Below the pieces are notes generated by a model. It was not told where the DNA came from and made no database searches. It saw only the letters and a program-made list of their open reading frames with translations. A stretch of 41,915 nt of DNA from Collodictyon triciliatum. Lineage: Eukaryota > CRuMs. The stretch spans positions 1-41,915 of the forward strand of contig JBHJMP010000855.1 of the NCBI GenBank assembly GCA_043381765.1, in the 5' to 3' direction. This document shows, piece by piece, positions 21,148-31,600 of the stretch. How positions within the stretch are numbered: the first letter of the stretch is position 1; each line of letters opens with the position of its first letter. The translations under genes were made by a program, and so were the position numbers.

Positions 21148-24051
21148 ATGGAGAACATCGCCCGCTGGAAAAAGCAGACCTACTACGAGGTTTTGTTTAT
21201 ACGAGACGTCTAATGCGTCATAAGCTATTTCTCTTTCTCCCTCCCTCTATTTTTATGCTATAGCTCGATCTATGGTTGTCGTGCATTCAAATAAAAAAAA
21301 ACCTGCTGCTGGGCTTTTTCTTGCAGATTTGTATTGATTGGTTTGAATCAGTCATGTTATGCGAAAGGTTAAGAAAAATATATGATGGCTGTGCATGTGT
21401 CGTGCTTGGTTAGATGATTTGAGCTGGCTGTTTCCTCTTTCGATATTTACAGATACTCGGGGTTGATGCGTCATGCGACACAAATACCATAAAAAAAGCC
21501 TACCACAGAATGGCACTCCAGTACCACCCAGATCGAGCCGGAAACACGAAGGTTTGCATCGAGTTCTTTGGCATATTATTTATTGGTTAAGTATAGAATA
21601 TGTCCACATAGCGCGAGTTGGTTGGGTCATGGTGCTCATGTGCTAGATTATGTTATCCTAAACTGTGGGTTCATGCAAAATTATATATGTATCTCTGGGC
21701 ATGTGAGCGTGTATTTATTCTTATCATTCGTTACTGCAAATAATATCAGATTATTGCAATACTCATTGTATCAATTAAAATGGAAATAATTAGGAGGCAA
21801 ACGAAGCATTTCAATATCTGGTTCGCGTTTATGAGACTTTGATTCATTCTGATAAGAGAAAGTATGCACTCACACATTGATACAAACTTTATTACTTTAA
21901 AGAAGCATAAATATACTCTTATGTGAATTGCATCTGCAAGAAAAGGAGAATGCCACTGATTCGCACATTCGTATTAATTCCAATGCAGTCACATCCCCAA
22001 AGAAACATTTATCTTCTAAAAGTATATTTTACGTAAAAAAAAAAAAATATCGATATGTCTGACAAAAGGCACTACGATGAGACAGGAGAGGATGGTCTGG
22101 AGGAAGCTGCTGACTTTGAAACACTATATGAATTTTATCGGTCCCTCTACAAAAAAATCACGATTGAAGATATCGATGCCTTCAAAGTTTGTTATCATCG
22201 ATATTAAATTCAGAGAATGTATTCACCTTAAAGAAATGAATTCCAACATATTAGTCTTCTACTTACAGAGTCATTTTTTAATCAACACGTTAAAATATAC
22301 AGAGCAAGTATATCGACTCTGGTATGGAGGACGAAGACATTTCTGAGGCGTATGTAAAATACAAAGGAAATATGAAAAAGTATGTAGTTTATAAACACTC
22401 TACGTAACCAAAAGAAAATAATACTTCCTCTTGCATGGGTACAAACAAAATGGGATATGTAGTTAACTTTACTAAGGAATTGGTACATGTAGAATCCTGG
22501 AGAGTGTTCCCTATGCAAATGACGAAGATTTCACCAGAATTCAGTCAAAAATAACCGATATGATTCAAGAGGGAAAGGTGAAGAAATTTGCAAAGTTTAA
22601 GGTTAGCGACCATTCGAAAAGACATTCAACCGTGACACTCATGCGAAACATTTATGGAATGCTGAAATGCCCCTCTCTTTTTCTTTTTCTTTTCCAAAAA
22701 ATCAAAACTAAATGGAGATATCTTATTTTAATTCATCTTATATATTATGTGTTGTTTTTTTAAAATTATAATTTATTCTGAAGACACTAATGTGTGTGTT
22801 TTTAAAAAAAAGCTTTACGAAGGGCCACCGATCACAAAGTCAAGTATTGCCACTAAAGGTATATATCGATCAGTATTGCTGTCATTATCATTCTATCCTT
22901 TTAAAGTTTTATCATCTAATTATTNNNNNNNNNNNNNNNNNNNNNNNNNNNNNNNNNNNNNNNNNNNNNNNNNNNNNNNNNNNNNNNNNNNNNNNNNNNN
23001 NNNNNNNNNNNNNNNNNNNNNNNNNNNNNNNNNNNNNNNNNNNNNNNNNNNNNNNNNNNNNNNNNNNNNNNNNNNNNNNNNNNNNNNNNNNNNNNNNNNN
23101 NNNNNNNNNNNNNNNNNNNNNNNNNNNNNNNNNNNNNNNNNNNNNNNNNNNNNNNNNNNNNNNNNNNNNNNNNNNNNNNNNNNNNNNNNNNNNNNNNNNN
23201 NNNNNNNNNNNNNNNNNNNNNNNNNNNNNNNNNNNNNNNNNNNNNNNNNNNNNNNNNNNNNNNNNNNNNNNNNNNNNNNNNNNNNNNNNNNNNNNNNNNN
23301 NNNNNNNNNNNNNNNNNNNNNNNNNNNNNNNNNNNNNNNNNNNNNNNNNNNNNNNNNNNNNNNNNNNNNNNNNNNNNNNNNNNNNNNNNNNNNNNNNNNN
23401 NNNNNNNNNNNNNNNNNNNNNNNNNNNNNNNNNNNNNNNNNNNNNNNNNNNNNNNNNNNNNNNNNNNNNNNNNNNNNNATTATCATTAGTGTCTAAAGTC
23501 ACTTCTTTCTATTATTTTTTCATGAAACAGAGAAGTGTTTAATGCCCTGGTTGCGAAATTGCTCCATCAAGACATTTTAATACGCAAAATAACAATACGA
23601 CCTCATTATAAAGCAGAAAGCGGCGAAGCTCCAGAAGATAAATCCAAAGCTGTAACCAAGTTTTCGAAGCAAATGGATTCTCTTGCGGACAAGCTAGCCG
23701 AAAAGTACGGTGCTAAACAAAAAGGAAAGAAAAAGGATACTGCCCCTGTAGAAGACATTCCTGGTAAATGCTTGCGCATCCATAAATCAAGCAAGATAAG
23801 AGAGTCTAATAAGTCGTACGACAAAGCGAAGAAATTTAGAATTTGTATTTTGAAGCATCCATCTACCTTTTAGATTTTTGCTGATATGATATGTATATAT
23901 ATGTTTTTAAAATATATGAACAGAAAAATGTTGCGGCCGATGAACCCTTCTAATAAAGGTTTTTTTTTCAACAGATGACGAGTTTGAAGCGATTCAAAAA
24001 AGGCTCGAAGAAAGTAGAGAAAGCAGCAAATCGAAAAAACAACGTCGCTGA
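21148..24051 (+). CDS. DNAJC9: DNAJC9-type J-domain protein
   Basis: By family, a nuclear Hsp70 co-chaperone that also chaperones histones H3-H4. Exons: 21148-21189, 21453-21551, 21794-21861, 22069-22186, 22303-22379, 22493-22601, 22813-22858, 23614-23763, 23975-24051. Visible exons join in phase to 261 residues, as in human (260). The J domain has KKAYHRMALQYHPDRAGN, with the HPD triad at 39-41. It is followed by KHYDETGEDGLEE and FYRSLYKKITIEDIDAF, both typical of DNAJC9 and not of other J proteins, then MEDEDISEAYVKYKGNMK. The C terminus is lysine-rich (GAKQKGKKKD, ESSKSKKQRR). The intron between 22858 and 23614 contains an N gap. Human DNAJC9 has an extra charged stretch at this point, so an exon may be hidden. 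An AATAAA lies at 24659. Confidence 0.93.
22925..23478. other. Assembly gap (554 N)
   Basis: Unknown sequence inside the seventh intron of the DNAJC9 gene. Flanking exons are in compatible phase (1 then 2), so no exon is required here, but one of a length divisible by three could be missing. Confidence 1.
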
Positions 24052-24299
24052 TGTGAATCAGGGCTTTTTTGATTCAGGCTATGAGGAAGAATTATGTTCC
24101 CAACGAATGAAACGAAGAAAGACTTTCTTTTGAAATTTTACCAAAAGGAATCCTTAGAATGAAGATTCCGGTGTTATCCCGCCCAAGGAAACATCTGGCC
24201 TATAATTGAAATAATACATAAACAAAAGAAAAAAGACATACTGATATAGTAAGGCTTTTTGAACAACGCGGGCTCTGCATTGATTTCGTTATATATTTA

Positions 24300-24570
24300 T
24301 GTTCTTTTTTCTGTTTCTCTGTTTCTCTTTTCTTTTCTTTTCTTTTCTTTTCTTTTCTTTTTTTCTTTTTTCTTTTTTCTTTTTTCTTTTTTCTTTTTTC
24401 TTTTTTCTTTTTTCTTTTTTCTTTTTTCTTTTTTCTTTTTTCTTTTTTTCTTTTTTTCTTTTTTCCTTCTTTTCCTTTTCTTTTTTCTTTTTCTTTTTCT
24501 TTTTCTTTTTCTTTTTCTATTTCTTTTTCTATTTCTTTTTCTATTTCATTTTCTATTTTTCTTTCTTCTT
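24300..24570 (+). repeat. Compound (TTTTC)n/(TTTTTTC)n pyrimidine tract
   Basis: About 270 bases of T and C with unit length drifting from TTTTC to TTTTTTC to TTTTTC, and a few A interruptions at the end. Downstream of DNAJC9, not in a gene. The long Phe/Leu and Lys/Glu frames through it are artefacts. Confidence 0.94.
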
Positions 24571-25939
24571 TACCCACAGAGGCATTTCTTGGACATCTAC
24601 CAACATTTACCTCCAATACGCTACTGGATTGAAGTCGCAACTATAATTCTTTAAATCGAATAAAGAAAAAAATAGCAACTTTAAGTGTGTTACTTGTAAT
24701 TACCACCATAGATATGAACCGAGAGAATGCTACCTGGTTGACTGGCTGTTGCTTGCTTTCTGCCCCATACGCTCACCGGCATTACGGTTTTCTGGTGAAG
24801 TGAATCTAGCGCCATCAGGATAGCTTACCCATTAGCCGATTCGGCAGCGCAAAACAGCAAAAACTTCTTTCGGGATGGAACAGAAAAGACAGATGACACA
24901 GGCACACCCCTGACCAGAATCGAAAATCGATGACGAAAGATGTGCACTGGTGACGGGTTTCTGTGGGCGCATAGTGCGTGGCAGCATCGCACTACCAGGT
25001 GGCCGGATTTCGGATGTGATTCAAATCTGCGGCACATGGACGACCAGACAAACATCCACGCACCTCCCGTGACGCTCTGATGATACAGCGCCCGTGTGGC
25101 AGATAAGGAAAGGTAAGGTACAACCCCCACTGTTCGCCCATACCGCCGCACTTCAGAATTCTGGGAAATTTCCGGCTTGTCTGTGGTATTTTCTTACCTT
25201 CCCTTGCCGTGGTAATCGACTCGCAGCAGCGGCGAACTTAGACGCAAAGCGGCCTGCGGATTCGCTTGTGTTTATATCGTTGCACTCATAGCTTTTACGA
25301 AGTTCAAATCTGGAATATAACCCATTAATGAATTAGTTCTCCATCGATTGACTCAAGTGTGCATTGGATGATTGGTGGATGCAGGATTAGAGATGCCGGC
25401 CCTCCACAGAGGCATCAATAATACTTACAAGCGCAAGAGATTCTAAAGAATTCAGAATGATCAGTGGTATGGTAGGCATCGGCGTGAAGGTTGGCTCGTT
25501 TTTTCCAGTTATGGTAATATTGTGGCTGGGGTTTCATTCGTCGCATCATCTACACGTCACCATGAATCACCAAACATATGCAGACACGTCATATGGCGTG
25601 TATAGGCGTCATTATGTGCAATATACTGTTTGTGGATTGCCGATATGAAACATTCGAGAATAAAACATTGCCCATTCCTGGTCGACACATTTGAAAGCGC
25701 CAGATATGTGACATTCAACCTGTTTCGGAAACTAATTTCCTGTGCGAAATATTCCATAAGCAGGGAAATGATGCGGGTGTGACATCACGCCAACGCACAT
25801 GATGCCAGAGAGTTTGTTGCATTTGCAGGAATGCGGAAATAAAGCGGAACTACTTGCGTCTGCAGGGCGGGAATGCAACGTCAGCGCCACGTCGCAGCGG
25901 GTGTGTGCAGGGGAATGCGGGTGGCCATATCGCAAGGGG

Positions 25940-25946
25940 TATATAA
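25940..25946 (+). promoter_or_regulatory. Possible TATA box of the Myb-like gene
   Basis: TATATAA in a GC-rich setting (AAGGGGTATATAATGCC), 264 bases before the Myb ATG. A CCAAT at about 26000 lies downstream, not upstream. This is a candidate by appearance only. Confidence 0.3.
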
Positions 25947-26209
25947 TGCCTAGTGAATCTGATGTGGTGTGGCAAAGAGGAGACCACGCGCTACAGCAGC
26001 CAATAAAATCCACAGGAAAAGGCGGAGAAGCAGCCAGGACAAAACTGTGTAATCACCCTCCGGCGTGAAGAAAAAAGAGGCTGGAAAGCGTTGAGAACAG
26101 GGTGCGCAGAAGTGAGGGAGGGAGCCGCTGGTGTATGATAATCAATCAGTTATGTGTCGGTCTCTTCAACCAAGATTGACTTTTTGGCAACAGCAGGCCC
26201 AGCAGCATT

Positions 26210-26914
26210 ATGAACCACAACCAGGAGCAAGCTATCGCCACCAGAACCAGAGGCCTGTCAGTGAGCCTGTTCACGCCAACCAGTGCACACTTCAAAAAGA
26301 GTGCCGGGTACTGGACAGCCGCCGAAGACAGGTTGCTCTCGTCACTTGTGCTGGACACAACCGCAACCACAGCTGCCACAACCACAGCGCCAGATACAGT
26401 GGCCACAGCGCCAGATACAGCGGCCACAGCCACGGCTGCAGTCACAGGCTCGGGGGCCAGCAGCGACGACCACAGCGACAGCACCGGGCGATGGACGGAC
26501 GAAGGAGCCGCAGAGGCTTGCCACAGCCACGACCACAGCCACAGCCACAGCCACCGCCACAATGCGGCCAAGGGGCGATGGACGGCGGTTGCGCAGCAGC
26601 TGCAGCGGGCAGGGTTCAGCAAGAGCGGGAAGCAGTGTGCACAGCGGTGGGAGCGTGTGCTGCGGCCGTGCATTCGGCGGGGGACGTGGACACATGAAGA
26701 GGACGAGCATCTGCGTCGCGTGGTTGAGTCTGTGGGCCCGCACGCCTGGGTCCGCGTGTCCCGCATGGTCCGCACCCGCTCCGACATCCAATGCCGTGCT
26801 CGCTATTACCAGCTGCTGCGCAAGTCCTGCACAGCCACAGCCACAGCCACAGCCACAGCCACATCTTCTCTTCCTCATGTCAACAAGGCGTCCATATCAT
26901 TCCTCCTCAACTGA
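26210..26914 (+). CDS. Two-repeat Myb-like DNA-binding protein with split first repeat
   Basis: Single-exon frame of 234 residues. The second repeat is canonical: GTWTHEEDEHLRRVVESVG, W180 in HAWVRVSRM, then RTRSDIQCRARYYQLL. The first repe opens with GYWTAAEDRLLSSLV (W35) and resumes at KGRWTAVAQQLQRAG (W124) and KQCAQRWERVL (W147). About 70 residues rich in Ala, Thr, His and Ser lie between helix 1 and helix 2. They arise from drifting CCACAG hexamers that read APDTVAT in one phase and HSHSHSH in another. A second expansion (TATATATAT, about 208-218) lies in the tail. The protein is presumably a nuclear transcription factor; targets are unknown. The start is the first ATG of the frame. Confidence 0.8.
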   Translation: MNHNQEQAIATRTRGLSVSLFTPTSAHFKKSAGYWTAAEDRLLSSLVLDTTATTAATTTAPDTVATAPDTAATATAAVTGSGASSDDHSDSTGRWTDEGAAEACHSHDHSHSHSHRHNAAKGRWTAVAQQLQRAGFSKSGKQCAQRWERVLRPCIRRGTWTHEEDEHLRRVVESVGPHAWVRVSRMVRTRSDIQCRARYYQLLRKSCTATATATATATSSLPHVNKASISFLLN

Positions 26915-27725
26915 CAGCTGCAAATCATTCTCTCATCCCCTCATTCATCGGTATCCTGCACCCTTGTATCAATAACCCTCGCCGTTCTCTTCCTTTCCCT
27001 TATTGCGCCTTTGGCTTCTCCTCAACGCGAACCCAACAATCTCATTTCTGCATGTTCGTCTTGTTTCCTTCCTTCTTTGCCTGGCTACGCTTGCAGTCTC
27101 CGGGATAAAGAGACAAAGGTTTTGAGGGCATAACTCTCCATAAAAGTCCTGTGCCTGGAGCATACTAAATCCCAAATCGAGGGAGATTCCATTTCTTTGG
27201 AAGCTTCTGTTGGACAGAAAGAGGAAGGTTCATCTGAATAGGAAAAGCTCGTTCAGTTTGGTCTAATGACATTAATTATTCATCTGGAAAATAAAATTCA
27301 AAAATTCAAAAGTTGCATAATTGTGGAAATTACACTATTGGCTCGAAATCCTCTTTTTGAATTAATCAGGTTTTCATTCTGTTTTATTTGAGCACAACCA
27401 CACCCGCGACGAGCATCGCGCCCAGCACGAATCACACGGGTGTCTAATCTCAAACAGATGCAATGACAACAGCCTAAGAAGGGTGTGAGGAGGCAACGGG
27501 CAGTGTCCGCTCTGTTGCACCCGGAACTCTTCTGTTCCATTTGTAATGTTTTTCCTTTTTCATCGCTTTTTTCATTCTGCTATTATCTTTTCAATCCACC
27601 GTGTCTTTCGCCCCACACCCCACCAGGAGGTATGATGAAGTTATCCAAGTGACGAAGCCATGCGGAAGACTAGCGCATATCACCAGAAATAATCGTACCG
27701 AATGATGACGATGATAAAAATATAG
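26915..27725. other. Intergenic region Myb to TOG gene
   Basis: About 800 bases holding the Myb 3' UTR and the TOG promoter. An AATAAA near 27290 could serve the Myb gene. A minus-strand 80-codon frame at 27298-27540 shows no motif. No RNA gene is recognised. Confidence 0.4.
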
Positions 27726-28552
27726 ATGGGCGACGATGAAGGAGACATGCGACATAAGCCCATGAACGAACGAGTTGTCCACAAAGGCTGGAAAGTCAGA
27801 CTTCAGGCTTGCGAGGATATGGCTGCGGCCTTCCAGCAAACAGACACAGAGTCTGATCCTATCTTTTCGGAATATGGTAACAGACGCGTCAGATCTTTCT
27901 CTTCCAGAACATGAATACGTGTCCAAGACAACGCCATAGCTCTTCCATGATCACGATTTGCTCTCTCTTTTCTTTTTTCTTCCGTCTTTCTTTACGTGAT
28001 TTCTCTGAAGTTATAAATAATTTTCAAAGGTTCATATACTATGCTCTTTTCTATGTTATTTCCTACAAAGATCCATTAATGTTGGACTAACGAGCCTTCT
28101 ATTCATCTTTATTTTGCGTAAGCTTCGTATTTTGCAAAGCTCTTGAGTGACACGAACGCAGCCACCCAAGAAAAGTCGATGGAGGCTCTTCTTGCTTTGC
28201 TTGATCGCTCGGCAAATTTTTCATTGTACGTACCTTCCAACAAAGCTCCCGAAGTTATTTAATCCATATTCAAATGAGCAATTAGCAGGATAATAGAACA
28301 AATCGGAAAAAAAACCAACTTTCGACCAACATACATTCCTATTGTATTGCGTTTTTCTTTGAAAGCATTCTCAGCATCTGTGCATAAACCCATGATATGA
28401 TTCGTAATTATGCGAACAAGCAGATATGATATCGCCCTAACCTCATTTATTTTAAATATTTATTCAAAAATTCTTCTTTTAATGTTTTTTTTTCAAATCC
28501 CTTAACTACTGTCGCCTCTTGGAAAATTGATTTTTCTGACCATTCAATACAC

Positions 28553-28649
<97 letters not shown>

Positions 28650-31600
28650 TTCTGGCAGGGTGGGCGTGGATGCCATAGCACCTTTGGCCGAAAAGGGTTT
28701 GGCTGGAAGACCATCCGCAAAGGCTAAAGCCACAGAATGCATTTTGATGATGATCGAAATCAGCAAAGCTGACCCAGTTTTGGTACGAGTACTTTATGCA
28801 TGTAGTACAGCAAATTTCTTTTTAAATAGACCCCGCCATTCCTTTATTTGACAATTTATTGTAAAAATAAGATGGCACCTTCACTTTATCACAATATACT
28901 ATTATGTCATTTTGATCATTTCAAAAAAATGGTTTCATAATATATCCTTCTTTGCTCTCGTTATAAATCCTTTTTTGACATGCCAAACAGACCGAGTTGT
29001 TAGGCTTACTTAAGCACAAAAACCCAAAAGTCATATCTGGTGTTCTGCAAGTAATTCGAGACGCAATCAAGTAAGATTTACATACCTACCTTTTCATCCG
29101 GCAAATAGCTATTTTTTTTTTCCAATTCTATGACTTCAATTTAAGTATGTCTTACTTATAAACGGTATTGTATCAAAAAACAAGCCCATGATTATGATTC
29201 TTTTTTTTTTTTTTTTTTTTTTTTTNNNNNNNNNNNNNNNNNNNNNNNNNNNNNNNNNNNNNNNNNNNNNNNNNNNNNNNNNNNNNNNNNNNNNNNNNNN
29301 NNNNNNNNNNNNNNNNNNNNNNNNNNNNNNNNNNNNNNNNNNNNNNNNNNNNNNNNNNNNNNNNNNNNNNNNNNNNNNNNNNNNNNNNNNNNNNNNNNNN
29401 NNNNNNNNNNNNNNNNNNNNNNNNNNNNNNNNNNNNNNNNNNNNNNNNNNNNNNNNNNNNNNNNNNNNNNNNNNNNNNNNNNNNNNNNNNNNNNNNNNNN
29501 NNNNNNNNNNNNNNNNNNNNNNNNNNNNNNNNNNNNNNNNNNNNNNNNNNNNNNNNNNNNNNNNNNNNNNNNNNNNNNNNNNNNNNNNNNNNNNNNNNNN
29601 NNNNNNNNNNNNNNNNNNNNNNNNNNNNNNNNNNNNNNNNNNNNNNNNNNNNNNNNNNNNNNNNNNNNNNNNNNNNNNNNNNNNNNNNNNNNNNNNNNNN
29701 NNNNNNNNNNNNNNNNNNNTAATGTTTAGATTCATTTGACCAAAAGATATTGTAACAAAAAATGACAATATAGCTCCAAGAGTTGGAGAAGATATTTGCA
29801 GAGGTGACCTCGGGAAAGGCGGTTCCTGAGGCTTACCTTCGTTCAGAACGCCCTGCAGATGGAAGTGCGCCTAGTTCAGCAGGATTTGCTCCAAAGGGTG
29901 GAAAGGCCGAGTCAGCGGGTGTAAATCCAGCGGCGAGTATACATGTAATTGATGCATATGATCTTGCAGAGCCCGTGGACATATTGCTCAAGATCAAATC
30001 AGACCATTATGAAGGACTGGTAAGTCATTAAATTATGCATTTTTTTATTATCATGTTTTACACATTATAACTAGAATTTCAAACACAGTAACATATCTTC
30101 ATCTACTTAGAATTATTCTTGTTTGTACTCATATTTAAATTATTAATGAAACAATCGTATCATAATATTTGCACGAAATAGCTGGTTATATTGCACAGTT
30201 TCTATGTACAATCAATTCATTCAATTTTTTAGGCCTCTTCAAAATGGTCAGACAGAAAAGATCAACTTGAATACATCATATCCATCGCAAATGTTCCCAA
30301 AATTCTTCCAGGCGATTTTCATGAACTTGCAAAGGCCTTAAAACAGGTTTATATTTAAAAATACATGATAGTATTTATTCCTTCGGATGTAAATTCCAAT
30401 TATATTTTTTGTGCAGTATAAAGATCGAAGAAATGAAGTAGAATAGATAGATAAATTTCCTTTTAAAATTAAGTAAAAGTATGGTTCCATATTTTTTGAA
30501 TTAAAACTTGAAATAAAAACTACAGTTGGTGAATGATGCAAATGTTGTTGTTGTACAAAAAGCTGTGGTACTTGTTGGTCTCTTGTGTAAAGGACTCCGA
30601 AAAGAATTCTCGGCTCATATGAGGCAGCTTCTTCCACTTCTTTTTGATAAACTAAAAGACAAAAAAGCTGCTATTAGCGAGGCAATACACGAAACTCTTG
30701 ATTCCACGATAAGTGGCTGCATTCCCCTAGTTGACCTTCAGGAAGGTATTGTGACAGCACAGTAAAAAAAACGTAATAAATCGGAAAATATGATGCATCA
30801 ATTATTAGGTTCCAAAAATTGAGACCAATATCATACTAAACCATATATTATAAATCGCCCTGTTTTACCCAAATTTAACACGCTTTCTCTTGGTACGTAG
30901 AAATTACTGTCGCTTTGAACCACAAAGTCCCTAAGGTAAATTTACATTAAATATGAAAAGCAAATATCATATGTTTAAAATACCAATCATTAGTGCTGCT
31001 TATCATTTTGTTGCTATGTGGTTATCCTTTTAAATTGTCTTCATTATATATATTGGATGGGCGATTTCAATGAACAAGTTAAGAATTCGGTCATTTCATA
31101 GGTTAAAGCAGAGGTATTAGACTGGCTAGCAAAGTCATTTACGAAGATGCCTCGAGCCATTCTATCAAAATTATCCAAGTTCTATATAGAAATGTTTACC
31201 AAGGTACCTTTGATCCCCCCCCCCCCCCATACACCTCTTACATGAGATGATTTTGAATTTCAAGAGTGCTTTTACTCCGTCGCACTTTATTGAAAAAAAA
31301 TGCATGAGCACTTATTTACGATCAAGTGATTTATGTTTCATAGAAATGAGTGTCTGCTATTTTGTTTTCCTTTTTTTTTTTTTTCTTATTCTACCGCTGA
31401 ATACAATTAACTAGAAGTCGCTAACTTTTGCAATATCACCAGCTTGTTGACGACGGAGCTCCCGAGGTTCGTGAATCGTGCATGAAATCATTTGCTTCGC
31501 TTCTTGCCGTTCTGGGAGAACGGTCTGTGGGGCCTTTTTTGGACAAAATTGATAAGATGAAAGCAACCAAAATCCGTGCTCTCAGTGAAAAAGTAGAAGG

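Larger units (their letters stand above)
24052..26209. other. Intergenic region DNAJC9 to Myb gene
   Basis: About 2.1 kb. It holds the pyrimidine repeat at 24300-24570, then GC-richer sequence with only short frames lacking motifs (24825-25151 minus, 25799-26068 plus). No tRNA or snRNA could be drawn. A palindromic GATTCAAATC near 25020 resembles a Pol III B box, but its stem does not pair. Confidence 0.4.

Noticed and set aside
24200-24654. Phe/Leu-rich or Lys/Glu-rich proteins on either strand
   Set aside because: They are six-frame translations of a T/C repeat and contain no other motif.
24960-25045. tRNA gene suggested by GATTCAAATC
   Set aside because: The box is palindromic, but neither strand gives a paired T stem or acceptor stem.
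24825-26068. Genes in the GC-rich spacer (frames at 24825-25151, 25732-26013, 25799-26068)
   Set aside because: The frames overlap on opposite strands, have no domain-like motif, and fit chance open frames in GC-rich DNA.
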